Origin: an uncultured Clostridia bacterium
Lineage (GTDB): Bacteria; Bacillota; Clostridia; Christensenellales; CAG-1252
Assembly (NCBI GenBank): GCA_946626795.1
Contig: CAMOUZ010000007.1
Coordinates: 1-26,188, forward strand
DNA: 26,188 nucleotides
Direction: 5' to 3'
Every line of letters starts with the position of its first letter. Position 1 is the stretch's first letter. The notes beneath the pieces were generated by a model. The model saw nothing but the letters and a program-made list of their open reading frames with translations, was not told the DNA's origin and searched no databases. Position numbers and translations under genes: made by a program. Positions 1 to 7,778 of this stretch are shown piece after piece.

Positions 1-135
1 GAAGAGCATGTAGTACGTGCCGTCGATCTTTTGCACGCCGGCATTGAAGATGAGATCGGCGTCGTACGGGACGGATTTCTCTGTGAGAATGGGGTTTAAA
101 GGATGACGTTTGATGATTTTTGACGTTTGAAACAT
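1..135 (-). CDS. GH130 family glycoside phosphorylase, N-terminal part (truncated by window edge)
   Basis: Only the first 45 residues are inside the window; the gene runs leftward off the edge. It starts at an ATG preceded by an AGGAGATC ribosome site. The visible segment NPILTEKSVPYDAD followed by FNAGVQKIDGTYYMLF is the characteristic N-terminus of GH130 enzymes, which cleave beta-mannosidic bonds with inorganic phosphate to give mannose 1-phosphate. The catalytic Asp and the phosphate-binding residues lie beyond the edge, so the substrate (mannosyl-glucose, mannooligosaccharide or mannosyl-GlcNAc) cannot be told. The enzyme would be cytosolic. It is divergent from an AraC-type regulator, which is the likely controller of its expression. 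This is a family call from a short but diagnostic stretch. Confidence 0.82.
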   Translation of the reverse strand, partial: MFQTSKIIKRHPLNPILTEKSVPYDADLIFNAGVQKIDGTYYMLF

Positions 136-149
136 AAAGAGAGATCTCC

Positions 150-178
150 TTGACAAAATTTTCTGCAAATATTATAAT
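150..178 (+). promoter_or_regulatory. Consensus sigma-A promoter for the AraC-type regulator
   Basis: TTGACA (150-155) and TATAAT (173-178) are perfect consensus hexamers with the ideal 17-base spacer. The predicted start is near 185, leaving a leader of about 56 nt before the regulator. The ATTATAAT block at 171-178 serves as -10 in both directions. Confidence 0.85.
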
Positions 179-199
179 ACGAAAAAAGCACAAAATCAA
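171..199 (-). promoter_or_regulatory. Sigma-A promoter for the GH130 gene
   Basis: Read on the minus strand, TTGATT (194-199) and a perfect TATAAT (171-176) are separated by 17 bases. Transcription would begin near 164, giving a leader of about 29 nt that holds the AGGAG ribosome site of the GH130 gene. The -10 hexamer overlaps that of the opposing promoter. Confidence 0.65.
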
Positions 200-240
200 T
201 AGCAATTATTCGTAAAAACGGAGGTTTTTAGCACATTATT

Positions 241-984
241 ATGGCAAATATCCAAGTCCATTATTATCGTTTCCATAAGGAGAAGTCCGTGGAGCCCATC
301 CCGCCTTCCGTGATCCCTTATTACGATCTCACGCTCGTCCTTGAAGGCGCGCTCGAATATCGCGTGAATAATCGCCCCGTCACTGTCTCGGAAGGAAGCG
401 TCCTTTTGATGCCCCCCGGGACGAAAAGAGAGCGCCTCGGCAAGACGGGACACACTGCCTATGTCAGCTATAATTTCCGCACGGAAGAGCCCGTCCCTCT
501 GCCTCTCGTCCTCGAAGACGCCGTGCTCGAAGAGATCCGAATGATCGTCTATGCCTGCAACGCCTTGGAGCATAGTTATAATGAATACGCGCACGCTGCC
601 TTGGAAGATATGACCTCCTCCATCTTGAATGTCCTGCGCTCTTACGCCACGCGGCGGCAGTACAGCCCTCTCACCGAGAAGATCCTCGCTTACGTGCATG
701 AAAAATATCGCCAACCGATGACTTTGAAGAGCATCGCGGGGGCGATGGCGTATTCCGTGGCGCATTGCGACCAAGTCTTCAAGAAGGATATCGGCGTCTC
801 CATCGTGCGCTATCTCATCGATTATCGGATCTCGAAGGTGAAAGAATTCCTCATCGAGAACGTCATCTCTTTGCAAGAGATCGCCGAGCGGACGGGGTTC
901 GGAGAGGGGAATTATCTTTCTCGGCAGTTTCGGCAGCGGACGGGGCTCTCGCCCTTGCGTTTCCGCAAGCAATTCAATCGGTGA
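241..984 (+). CDS. AraC family transcriptional regulator with N-terminal cupin domain
   Basis: 247 residues. The N-terminal part (about 20-95) has the cupin-like sensor pattern of AraC proteins, including YYDLTLVLEGALEYRVNNR and LMPPGTKRE, where a sugar effector would bind. The C-terminal 100 residues hold two helix-turn-helix motifs: MTLKSIAGAMAYSVAHCDQ, then ISLQEIAERTGFGEGNYLSR followed by the closing FRQRTGLSPLRFRKQF signature. It is divergent from the GH130 phosphorylase and probably controls it in response to a mannosidic sugar; that link is inferred from position only. A GGAGG lies 15 bases upstream of the ATG, a long spacing, but no better in-frame start is visible. No clear terminator follows before the next promoter at 1023. 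Confidence 0.93.
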   Translation: MANIQVHYYRFHKEKSVEPIPPSVIPYYDLTLVLEGALEYRVNNRPVTVSEGSVLLMPPGTKRERLGKTGHTAYVSYNFRTEEPVPLPLVLEDAVLEEIRMIVYACNALEHSYNEYAHAALEDMTSSILNVLRSYATRRQYSPLTEKILAYVHEKYRQPMTLKSIAGAMAYSVAHCDQVFKKDIGVSIVRYLIDYRISKVKEFLIENVISLQEIAERTGFGEGNYLSRQFRQRTGLSPLRFRKQFNR

Positions 985-1022
985 TTTCCATAAAAAAATC
1001 GAAAAAGTGTCCCGTCCTCGCA

Positions 1023-1051
1023 TTGTAAAGAAGAGCGGGCGGTGTTATAAT
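1023..1051 (+). promoter_or_regulatory. Extended -10 promoter for the MMPL-TrmN6 fusion gene
   Basis: TTGTAA (1023-1028), a 17-base spacer and TATAAT (1046-1051) preceded by TGT form a strong extended -10 promoter. The TATAAT overlaps the ATG at 1050, so a transcript beginning near 1058 would not contain that ATG. This argues for translation starting further downstream. Confidence 0.75.
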
Positions 1052-1088
1052 GAGAATGAATATGCGTAAGATAGGTTTTTCAAGCATT

Positions 1089-4064
1089 ATGGAAAAGATC
1101 GGCGGCTTCATCGTGAAGCATCGCCTTGTCATCGTGATCGTGATCGCGGTGCTTCTCGGCGCGTCCGCTTACGGCATCACGCTGACGAATATCAACAGCG
1201 ACATCATGAGCTATCTGCCCAAAGGGACGGACACCTATGACGGGAGCGAATTCTTCTCCGAAAATTTCGCCTTGGAGAGCAATGCCGTCTATGCGGTGAA
1301 AGGGGAGTCCCCCGAGACGTATGAGAAGCTGAAAGACGCCGTAAAGCAGGCGAAGCAGAATGAAAACGTCACGGATATCCTCTGGCTCGGGAGTTTGGAC
1401 GAGATCGCGATCGGGCAGACAGACGTTTTCTCTATGCTCGAAGGGGGCGCCGAAGCGCGAGAGAAGGTGGAAGACCTCTTTTATCAAGACGGGAATTATC
1501 TTCTGATCGTGAGCATGAACGTGGGCGCGAGCACGGATGAGGCGGGCGCGGCGCTCGCCGCCGTGAATGAGGCGCTCGGGGATCTCGAATACGTGGCGGG
1601 GGGCACGGCGCCTTTGTCCCGCAGGGTGTATGACGACGCCATCTCCGAGCTTCCCGTGTATCTCGCCGTGGCGATCGTTCTTGTCCTCGTTATCCTCTTC
1701 CTCGTCAGTGCGAATTATTTGGAGCCCCTCGTCTTTATGCTCACGATGGGAGTCTCCATCGTCATCAATATGGGGACGAATTTCTTCTTCCCCGAGATCA
1801 GCATCATCACTTTCTGCGCAGCGTCCATTTTGCAACTCGCGCTCGCGATGGATTATTCCATCTTCCTGACGCAGATATTCTCGGAAGAGCGCGTTCGCGG
1901 CATTCCCGAAGAAGGCGCGATGGTCACGGCGATCGGCGCCACCTTCAAGACGGTGCTCGCTTCGGGGCTCACGACGATGGGAGGTTTTGCGGCGTTCTTT
2001 GTGATGAGCTTCACCCTCGGCGCGGATCTCGGCGGCGTCCTCATCAAGGGAATCTTCCTCGCAATGCTCACCGTCCTCGTTTTGCAGCCTTGTCTCTTGC
2101 TCTTGCTTCGCAAGCCGATGAGCAAGACGGGACATAGGAAGGTGCTGGACATTCGTTTCAAGAAGCTTGCGAAGTTCAGCGTGCGCCATCGCGTCATCAT
2201 CGTCATCCTCTTCTCCGCGCTCTTGCTTCCCGCCTTCATCGGACAGTATTTTCTGCCTCTTTCTTATCTGAATTTTATGCCCGAGATCACGGGCGATCCT
2301 ACCTTGGTCTCTTATGTATCCGAGACGAGTAACCAGATCTTTCTCGCCGCCCCCGTGGACAAGAAGGATCCCATGCGAAACGTCAGTTTCGTGGAGCGGG
2401 TGGAAGCGCTGGACGGCGTGTCCGGCGTGGCGGGATATTATGCCTTCCTCCCGCCCGAAGCCTTCGATGAGGACGGTCGCCTCGTCGTAAATCTTTCCGA
2501 GGATCGGACTCTTTCCGTGGATTCCGTCGCGCTCGGCAGACAGGGCGGCTATGTCACGAAGAGCGGCTATACGATGTATATGATCTCGCTTTCGCGCGAG
2601 AACGGCGTGGAGTCCTTGGAAGCGACGGCGATCTTGGAGAAGGTGAAAAAGATCGCGGCGGATACCTTCCGAGGGAAAGTCTATTCGACGGGCGTCGTGC
2701 AGGCGGTCGCGGACTTCCGCGAGCTCACGCCGCGTGATTTCAGATGGATCACTTTGATCTCGGTGGGGATCATTTTCCTCGTGCTGCTCCTGTCTTTCCG
2801 AAATCTCGTTTATCCTTTCCTGCTCGTCCTTTTGATCGAGCTCGGCACGTGGATCAATTTCAGTCTGAGCACCGTTTTCGGTCAGTCCTTGAATTTCCTT
2901 GCTTATATCGTGGTCGGCGCGATCCAGCTCGGCGCGACGGTGGATTATGCCATCCTCGTGACCAATCGATATGTCGCCTTGCGAAAGACGGGGAAGGACC
3001 CGCTCTTCGCCGCTTATGAGAGCGGCACGTCTTGCACGATGAGCATCCTGACCTCGGCGAGCATCCTCGTGGCGGCTTGCGCGAGCGTGACCTTGATCTC
3101 TTCAAACGCCGTGATTCGCGAGATCACGATGATGTGTATGCGCGGTGCGGTCATCAGCACCCTCCTCGTCCTTTTCGTCCTGCCGAGCCTTCTCGCCTGC
3201 ACCTCTCGCATTCGTCAGCGCGCGGCGGAAGCGGGCGGCATGCACGCTCTGACCAAAGAATTTATCAAACAGGCGAATGCGCATATGCGGGACACCTCGC
3301 TCTTGGTGAAAGCGAAGACCCGTATCCGTTTGCAACGCCTTTTGTCCGAGGATGAGGCGGTGGAGGATCTCGAAACGCGCGGCCTCGTCATCTTGCAGAA
3401 GAAGAAAGGCTATCGCTTCAATTCTGACAGCGTAATCCTCGCGAATCTCGTCTCCGCGGAAAAGGGCGAAAGGGTGGTGGATCTCGGATGCGGCTCTGGC
3501 GTGATGTCCCTCCTCATCGCTGCCAAGAGAGGCGCTCGCGTCCTCGGATTGGAGATCCAGCCCCGTCTTGCGGAGATGGCGAAAAGGAGCGTCCGCGCGA
3601 ATGCTTTGCAAGACCGCGTGGAGATCCAAGAGGGGGATATTCGCGAGATCGAGGCCTATCTCCCCGCCGCTTATGCGGATAAAGTGGTCTTGAATCCTCC
3701 GTACTATAAAGCGGGGAGCGGCGGCGTGAATCAAGACGAAGAGCAGGCGATCGCGCGGCACGAGATCAAGGTCTGTCTTGCGGACGAAGTGAAAGCGATA
3801 AGATATCTTTTGAAGGAAAAAGGGGTGGGATATATCATTCTGCCCTGCGAGAGGGAAGAGGAAGCGGACGCGGCTTTCCGCGCGGCGGGGCTCTTCCCGC
3901 GTAAGAAAACCTATCTCACCGCTTCTTCCGAGAAAGCGCCGACGCGTTTTATCGCGGAATGCATCATAGGAGCTAAGGAAGGAAAGACGGAAAAGGTGAC
4001 GCTCGTCACCACGGGCGAAGAAAACGGCATGAGCAAAGAAGTGGCGGCATTGTACCGTTCGTAA
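1089..4064 (+). CDS. MMPL/RND-family membrane transporter fused to TrmN6-type tRNA adenine-N6 methyltransferase
   Basis: 991 residues from the chosen ATG at 1089, which follows AGATAGG and gives the usual MMPL start MEKIGGFIVKHR; the ATG at 1050 would add 13 residues but sits inside the -10 box. Residues about 10-725 form an RND/MMPL exporter: one membrane helix, a large outer loop, five helices, and then the same arrangement again. After a basic linker comes a complete class I methyltransferase (about 755-970): ILQKKKGYRFNSDSVILA, motif I DLGCGSG (798-804) and catalytic NPPY (869-872). These match TrmN6/YabB, which methylates A37 of tRNA1-Val. rsmI follows after 9 bases, as yabC is found close to yabB in Bacillus. 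The reading frame is open throughout, so this is a genuine in-frame join in this sequence. A processed or internally initiated methyltransferase cannot be excluded. Confidence 0.85.
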   Translation: MEKIGGFIVKHRLVIVIVIAVLLGASAYGITLTNINSDIMSYLPKGTDTYDGSEFFSENFALESNAVYAVKGESPETYEKLKDAVKQAKQNENVTDILWLGSLDEIAIGQTDVFSMLEGGAEAREKVEDLFYQDGNYLLIVSMNVGASTDEAGAALAAVNEALGDLEYVAGGTAPLSRRVYDDAISELPVYLAVAIVLVLVILFLVSANYLEPLVFMLTMGVSIVINMGTNFFFPEISIITFCAASILQLALAMDYSIFLTQIFSEERVRGIPEEGAMVTAIGATFKTVLASGLTTMGGFAAFFVMSFTLGADLGGVLIKGIFLAMLTVLVLQPCLLLLLRKPMSKTGHRKVLDIRFKKLAKFSVRHRVIIVILFSALLLPAFIGQYFLPLSYLNFMPEITGDPTLVSYVSETSNQIFLAAPVDKKDPMRNVSFVERVEALDGVSGVAGYYAFLPPEAFDEDGRLVVNLSEDRTLSVDSVALGRQGGYVTKSGYTMYMISLSRENGVESLEATAILEKVKKIAADTFRGKVYSTGVVQAVADFRELTPRDFRWITLISVGIIFLVLLLSFRNLVYPFLLVLLIELGTWINFSLSTVFGQSLNFLAYIVVGAIQLGATVDYAILVTNRYVALRKTGKDPLFAAYESGTSCTMSILTSASILVAACASVTLISSNAVIREITMMCMRGAVISTLLVLFVLPSLLACTSRIRQRAAEAGGMHALTKEFIKQANAHMRDTSLLVKAKTRIRLQRLLSEDEAVEDLETRGLVILQKKKGYRFNSDSVILANLVSAEKGERVVDLGCGSGVMSLLIAAKRGARVLGLEIQPRLAEMAKRSVRANALQDRVEIQEGDIREIEAYLPAAYADKVVLNPPYYKAGSGGVNQDEEQAIARHEIKVCLADEVKAIRYLLKEKGVGYIILPCEREEEADAAFRAAGLFPRKKTYLTASSEKAPTRFIAECIIGAKEGKTEKVTLVTTGEENGMSKEVAALYRS

Positions 4065-4073
4065 AGGAGAAAT

Positions 4074-4874
4074 ATGGCACTCTATATCGTTGGAACGCCG
4101 ATCGGAAATCTCGGCGACATCACAAAAAGGGCGATCGAAACTTTGGAAAAAGCGGATCTCATCGCTTGCGAAGATACGCAGCATACGAGCGTGCTTTTAT
4201 CCGCGCTTGGCATCCGGAAGCCTCTCGTCAGTTATTATAAGCAGAAGGAGCGGGAAGGCTCCGAGCTGCTCATAGAGAAGCTCCTCGCGGGCGCGGAGAT
4301 CGCGCTCGTCTCGGACGCGGGCATGCCCGTCATCAGCGATCCCGGAGCGGTGCTCGTCCGCAAAGCGCATGAAGCGGGGATCAAGGTGGAGACCGTGCCC
4401 GGCGCCACGGCGGTCACCACGGCGGCGGCGCTCGTAGGCTTAGACGGCGGCTTCGTCTTCATCGGCTTCCTCCCCGAGAAGACTGTGGATAAGAAAAAGA
4501 AGCTCGCCCCCTTCAAGGCGTCCCCCCTGCCTCTCGTCTTTTACGTCGGGCCGCATGACGTCAAGCGGATCGTCGCCTTCCTCTCGGAAGAGCTCGGGGA
4601 CAGAAAGGCTTATCTCGTGAAGGAGCTCACCAAGATCCACGAAGGCTTCCTCACCATCAGTCTGCAAGAAGGAGTGCCCGAGGAGCCGAGAGGGGAGTAC
4701 GTCCTCATTGTGGAGGGCGCGAAAGAGGAGAGCCCTCTGAATGCGCTCACTCCCGAAGAGCATCTTGCTTATTATCTCTCCGCGGGAATGGAGAAAAAAG
4801 AAGCCGTAAAAAAAGTCGCCGCGGAGCGCGGCGTGAATAAGAACGAAATTTATAAATTAACCGTAAAAGACTAA
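4074..4874 (+). CDS. rsmI: 16S rRNA (cytidine(1402)-2'-O)-methyltransferase RsmI
   Basis: 266 residues, with an AAAGGAG ribosome site just before the ATG. The start LYIVGTPIGNLGDITKRA, the EDTQHTSVLL segment, SDAGMPVISDPGAVLV (about 81-96), VPGATAVTTAAALVG (about 110) and FIGFLPEK are the defining tetrapyrrole-methylase-fold motifs of RsmI. The enzyme 2'-O-methylates C1402 of 16S rRNA in the decoding centre using S-adenosylmethionine. The C-terminal ANK-like tail (EAVKKVAAERGVNKNEIYK) is complete. It is probably co-transcribed with the upstream fusion gene. It converges on the lipoprotein gene, with only 12 bases between the stop codons. Confidence 0.96.
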   Translation: MALYIVGTPIGNLGDITKRAIETLEKADLIACEDTQHTSVLLSALGIRKPLVSYYKQKEREGSELLIEKLLAGAEIALVSDAGMPVISDPGAVLVRKAHEAGIKVETVPGATAVTTAAALVGLDGGFVFIGFLPEKTVDKKKKLAPFKASPLPLVFYVGPHDVKRIVAFLSEELGDRKAYLVKELTKIHEGFLTISLQEGVPEEPRGEYVLIVEGAKEESPLNALTPEEHLAYYLSAGMEKKEAVKKVAAERGVNKNEIYKLTVKD

Positions 4875-4887
4875 AAAGCGCCTTTTT
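4873..4887. terminator. Possible short bidirectional terminator between convergent genes
   Basis: AAAAAG and CTTTTT flank a 3-base loop in the tiny gap between the rsmI stop and the stop of the opposing lipoprotein gene. It provides a U-tract in either direction, but the stem is only 6 bp and almost entirely A-T, so its strength is doubtful. Confidence 0.3.
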
Positions 4888-6407
4888 CAGCGTAGGATAT
4901 AGACGTCCACTGCGTTTTCCATGCGCATCGCCACGTAGACCGCATCGCCGCATCGCGTGACCGCTTCGAGGGTGGCGTAATTCGCGGGGACGAGAGAAGT
5001 CCCGTCATAAGAAGAGAGTCCGATGCGCCCGTATTCGGGTCTTTCATAGAAGCCTTCCCAAACGTAGAATGCGGAGACGTCTTCCGTTTCCGCGACGTAA
5101 GTTTCGCGTCCTTCTTTATCGAGGATGTAGATCTTGCCCGCTTTGACCGCGGCGGCTTTTCCGCCTGCAAATTTCGAGAGATAAGCATAGTCGAAGTCGA
5201 TGGCGAGCTGCCCTTTCGTCGAGAAAGCGCCGTATTTTGCCCGTCCGTCCTCGATCTTCGCCAGGACCACCATTCCGTCGGAATAGGATACGGACTGATA
5301 GTTCGCGTCGGTCAGCGAGAAGACGATTTTGAGATGTTCGTCGAGAAGATAGACGGAGGAGGCTTGTTTGCCCGAGATGAGATAGCCGTCTTTGACGGGG
5401 TTGTCGGGGCGGATCCCGTTCGGAAGCTCCGCTTTGATCTTTAAGTCTCTGTCGGTGAGGGCGTAAAGGACGGTGCCGTCCGCCGCGCCGTCCGCCGTGC
5501 GGCTGTAAAAGCCCAACGTGAAGTACTCCGGTTTTATGGAATAAGCTTCGCGCTCTTCCTCCGTCATGCCGAAAGAATATTTGTTTTTGAGAGAGAAGAC
5601 GTATTCCTCGCATTGCAAAGCGTGCGGGGTGGGGACGCCCACCGTCATCCGCGTGATGGTCTGACGGAGATAGACGAGGTTTCCTTCCGAGAGAAGGAGG
5701 GCGACGGAATGCTCTTCCTCTTCCGTGCTGTCATAGTCGTAGACGGCGATGAAGTCATTTCCGCCCGCGTAGTAAACGTTCATAATGCAGTTGCTCGGGG
5801 GGTAAAAAGAGAGTACGCTCTCGCCCGTAAGGATATTGAAGACCTGATAGTCGCCGTTTATCGTGTGACGTGCGAGAATAAAATTCTCGCAGGCGGTGCA
5901 TTCATAGCCGTTGCCGAGGATATTTTCGGAGAGGATCTCACTGCCCGATTTATGGAAAATACGCATATAAGCGCCCGTCGTCACGGTGGCATAGCCGCCT
6001 CCGATGTCCCGGACGGTGGGTTCGGCGGTCGTCTCGGTGAGGAAGGTGCCGTCGAGATATGCCACGCGATAGATCGTCTCCTCCGCGGATTCGGCGGGGG
6101 GGAGAATGAAGAAATCCCCTTCCATCTCCACCTTGCCGTAGACAGCGGGGAAAAGGAGGCGGTTCGCTCCGGCGTCGATCACGCCGTAAAGCGTCTCTTC
6201 GCCCTCCGTAGCGGAGACCGCGATGCAGCCTCTTTGCAAAAGCGCGTGATAAGAGTATCCGTGCAAGTCCGCCTTTTCGGAAGAGGTGGGAAGCTTGTAA
6301 GAGGAAGCGGAGAGATAGAAGCTTTCTTCCGTCCTCGCCTTTTTGCAGCCGAAAGAGACTGTGAGAAGGAGGGTGAGGAGGAGGATAAAGACGATCGCTT
6401 TCTTCAT
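4887..6407 (-). CDS. Lipoprotein with WG-repeat-like segments
   Basis: 506 residues. The N-terminus MKKAIVFILLLTLLLTVSFGC is a lipoprotein signal peptide with Cys21 as the lipidation site, although the -3 position is Ser rather than Leu. Several segments resemble WG repeats, in which a short Gly-aromatic strand is followed by a D-x-x-G turn and a P-x-x-Y: YGVIDAGANRLLFPAVYGKV near 75, YGAFSTKGQLAIDFDYAYL near 390 and GRIGLSSYDGTSLVPANYATL near 460. This suggests a beta-propeller-like or solenoid fold displayed outside the membrane. No catalytic motif is seen and the role is unknown. The start is fixed by the signal peptide, but no convincing ribosome site precedes it; TACAAT at 6413-6418 on the coding strand ends only 6 bases before the ATG. 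Confidence 0.85.
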   Translation of the reverse strand: MKKAIVFILLLTLLLTVSFGCKKARTEESFYLSASSYKLPTSSEKADLHGYSYHALLQRGCIAVSATEGEETLYGVIDAGANRLLFPAVYGKVEMEGDFFILPPAESAEETIYRVAYLDGTFLTETTAEPTVRDIGGGYATVTTGAYMRIFHKSGSEILSENILGNGYECTACENFILARHTINGDYQVFNILTGESVLSFYPPSNCIMNVYYAGGNDFIAVYDYDSTEEEEHSVALLLSEGNLVYLRQTITRMTVGVPTPHALQCEEYVFSLKNKYSFGMTEEEREAYSIKPEYFTLGFYSRTADGAADGTVLYALTDRDLKIKAELPNGIRPDNPVKDGYLISGKQASSVYLLDEHLKIVFSLTDANYQSVSYSDGMVVLAKIEDGRAKYGAFSTKGQLAIDFDYAYLSKFAGGKAAAVKAGKIYILDKEGRETYVAETEDVSAFYVWEGFYERPEYGRIGLSSYDGTSLVPANYATLEAVTRCGDAVYVAMRMENAVDVYILR

Positions 6408-6612
6408 ATCTTGATTGTAGCATATTTCCGCGCCTTTGTATGCTTAAAAATGCTAAATACTTATAACGGAGAACGCGCCGCAGAGGAAAAAGTCCCTTGG
6501 GAGTCCCTTGGCGGGCTTTCGGGAGAATGCTCTAAAAAGCGTCATAAGAAGTCCCTTTACGGCGTGATCTGACCTCGAAAACGCGGTAGGATAGAGAAAA
6601 AGGAGCGGAGAT

Positions 6613-7761
6613 ATGGCAAGAGAGATCGTGCGTTCGGAAGAAGGATTTAAGTCTTTGGCAAAAGAGGTGAAAAAGAGAGCGAGAGGCGGGAAGATCCTGC
6701 TTTTCGCGCGAGAGGACAGAGAGGGGGAGGACGCCGTCGCCGCCCTCGCTTCGGAGGGTTTTTCCGTGGTGCGGCAGGAGGCGGATCCCGCCTTCGTAAT
6801 GGGACACGTCCCCGAAAGGGATCGGAAATATCCCGAGGGGAGCTTCGTCGCGGCGGCAGGGGTCGGCGGGCCGGAAGAGACCGAGGCAGCAAAGGTATTT
6901 TCCACCTTGCGAAATCTTCCCACTTTCCTCTTTCCTACGGATCTTTCCGCACTTTCCGCCTTTCGTGAAGAGGTCTTTCTCTCGACGCCTTTTCAGCTCG
7001 TCTCCTTGCGGGCGGAGGATTGCGTCGTGCTTGCGGATCGCAGTCTCGCCACATCGGATAAGAAGATAAGGGCGGGGCTCGGTCATCTCCTTTCTTACGC
7101 CGCGGAGGTCTTGGACGGCGCTTACGAAGCAGAGCTTCGCGGAGAGGGATCGCTCGCCTCCGTGGAGAGGATATTCGGAGAAACTTTCGCTTCTTGGCGG
7201 GGGGATTCGCCCCTTTCGGAAAGGATCGTCGAAGCCGTTTTGCGTCTTGCGGAGCGGGCGGAGGATCGCCCCGTTTTGCGGAGTGCCGCCACCCTTGCTT
7301 TCCTCGCGGCGAAGAGCGCGGGCGGCTCCTATGTCGATCATCTTTTTCCCGCGGCGTACGCCTTGCTTTCTCTTTATCGAGCCTATCTTTCGGACTTTCC
7401 CTTGGAACATTGCCTCCCGCCCGATCGCGTCATGAACGCCTTTCTTCTCGAAGAGAAGTATCGCCTCTCTGCTTCGGCGCATTTCAAAGAGGACCTCTCG
7501 TTTTATGCGGAGAAATATCTTTCGAGACAGCGCTTGACTGGGGAGTATCGGGAGGACGTAAAAGAGGCGATCGCAAAGCTTCCTCTGCCGGAGCTCTGCC
7601 GCGCTTATCGCCGTGCGCCGGAGGAGAAAGCCTCGCCCGTCCTCACCGCCGATCGCTTACTTGAAGCATTATCCTTGACGGGAGAGCAGATTTCGGGGTA
7701 TGCTTTAATCAAGCATATCAAGCTGACGGGTCTCTTGGAACCGCTGCTTTTATCGGCTTGA
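6613..7761 (+). CDS. Degenerate iron-containing alcohol dehydrogenase / glycerol-1-phosphate dehydrogenase-like protein
   Basis: 382 residues with an AGGAG ribosome site. The layout resembles the dehydroquinate-synthase/Fe-ADH fold, most closely the G1P dehydrogenase (AraM/EgsA) branch. A Rossmann-like N-terminus (KILLFAREDREGEDAVAALASEGF) is followed by a glycine patch VAAAGVGGPEETEAAKVF (about 80-96) where active enzymes have GGGxxxDxAK. Then come LPTFLFPTDLSALSAF and LADRSLATSDKKIRAGLGHLLSYAAEVLDGAYEAEL, matching the 'aaGlgDllak...D' region. The usual metal-ligand Asp in GLGD is His here, and the other ligands are not evident, so activity is doubtful. The C-terminal half is helical. It is the first gene of a compact group with a HAD phosphatase (17-base gap). 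Family assignment is moderate; it could equally be called hypothetical. Confidence 0.5.
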   Translation: MAREIVRSEEGFKSLAKEVKKRARGGKILLFAREDREGEDAVAALASEGFSVVRQEADPAFVMGHVPERDRKYPEGSFVAAAGVGGPEETEAAKVFSTLRNLPTFLFPTDLSALSAFREEVFLSTPFQLVSLRAEDCVVLADRSLATSDKKIRAGLGHLLSYAAEVLDGAYEAELRGEGSLASVERIFGETFASWRGDSPLSERIVEAVLRLAERAEDRPVLRSAATLAFLAAKSAGGSYVDHLFPAAYALLSLYRAYLSDFPLEHCLPPDRVMNAFLLEEKYRLSASAHFKEDLSFYAEKYLSRQRLTGEYREDVKEAIAKLPLPELCRAYRRAPEEKASPVLTADRLLEALSLTGEQISGYALIKHIKLTGLLEPLLLSA

Positions 7762-7778
7762 AAGAATGAGGACGAAAG

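Noticed and set aside
1080..2189. Long minus-strand frame under the MMPL region, and others like it under rsmI, yidC, mnmG and the surface protein
   Set aside because: They are shadows in GC-rich coding sequence; they are His/Arg/Asp-rich, have no recognisable motifs, and each lies opposite a clearly real gene.
5613..6572. A 319-codon plus-strand frame opposite the WG-repeat lipoprotein
   Set aside because: The minus-strand gene has a signal peptide, lipobox and repeat segments. The plus frame has none of these and runs past the lipoprotein start into intergenic DNA.
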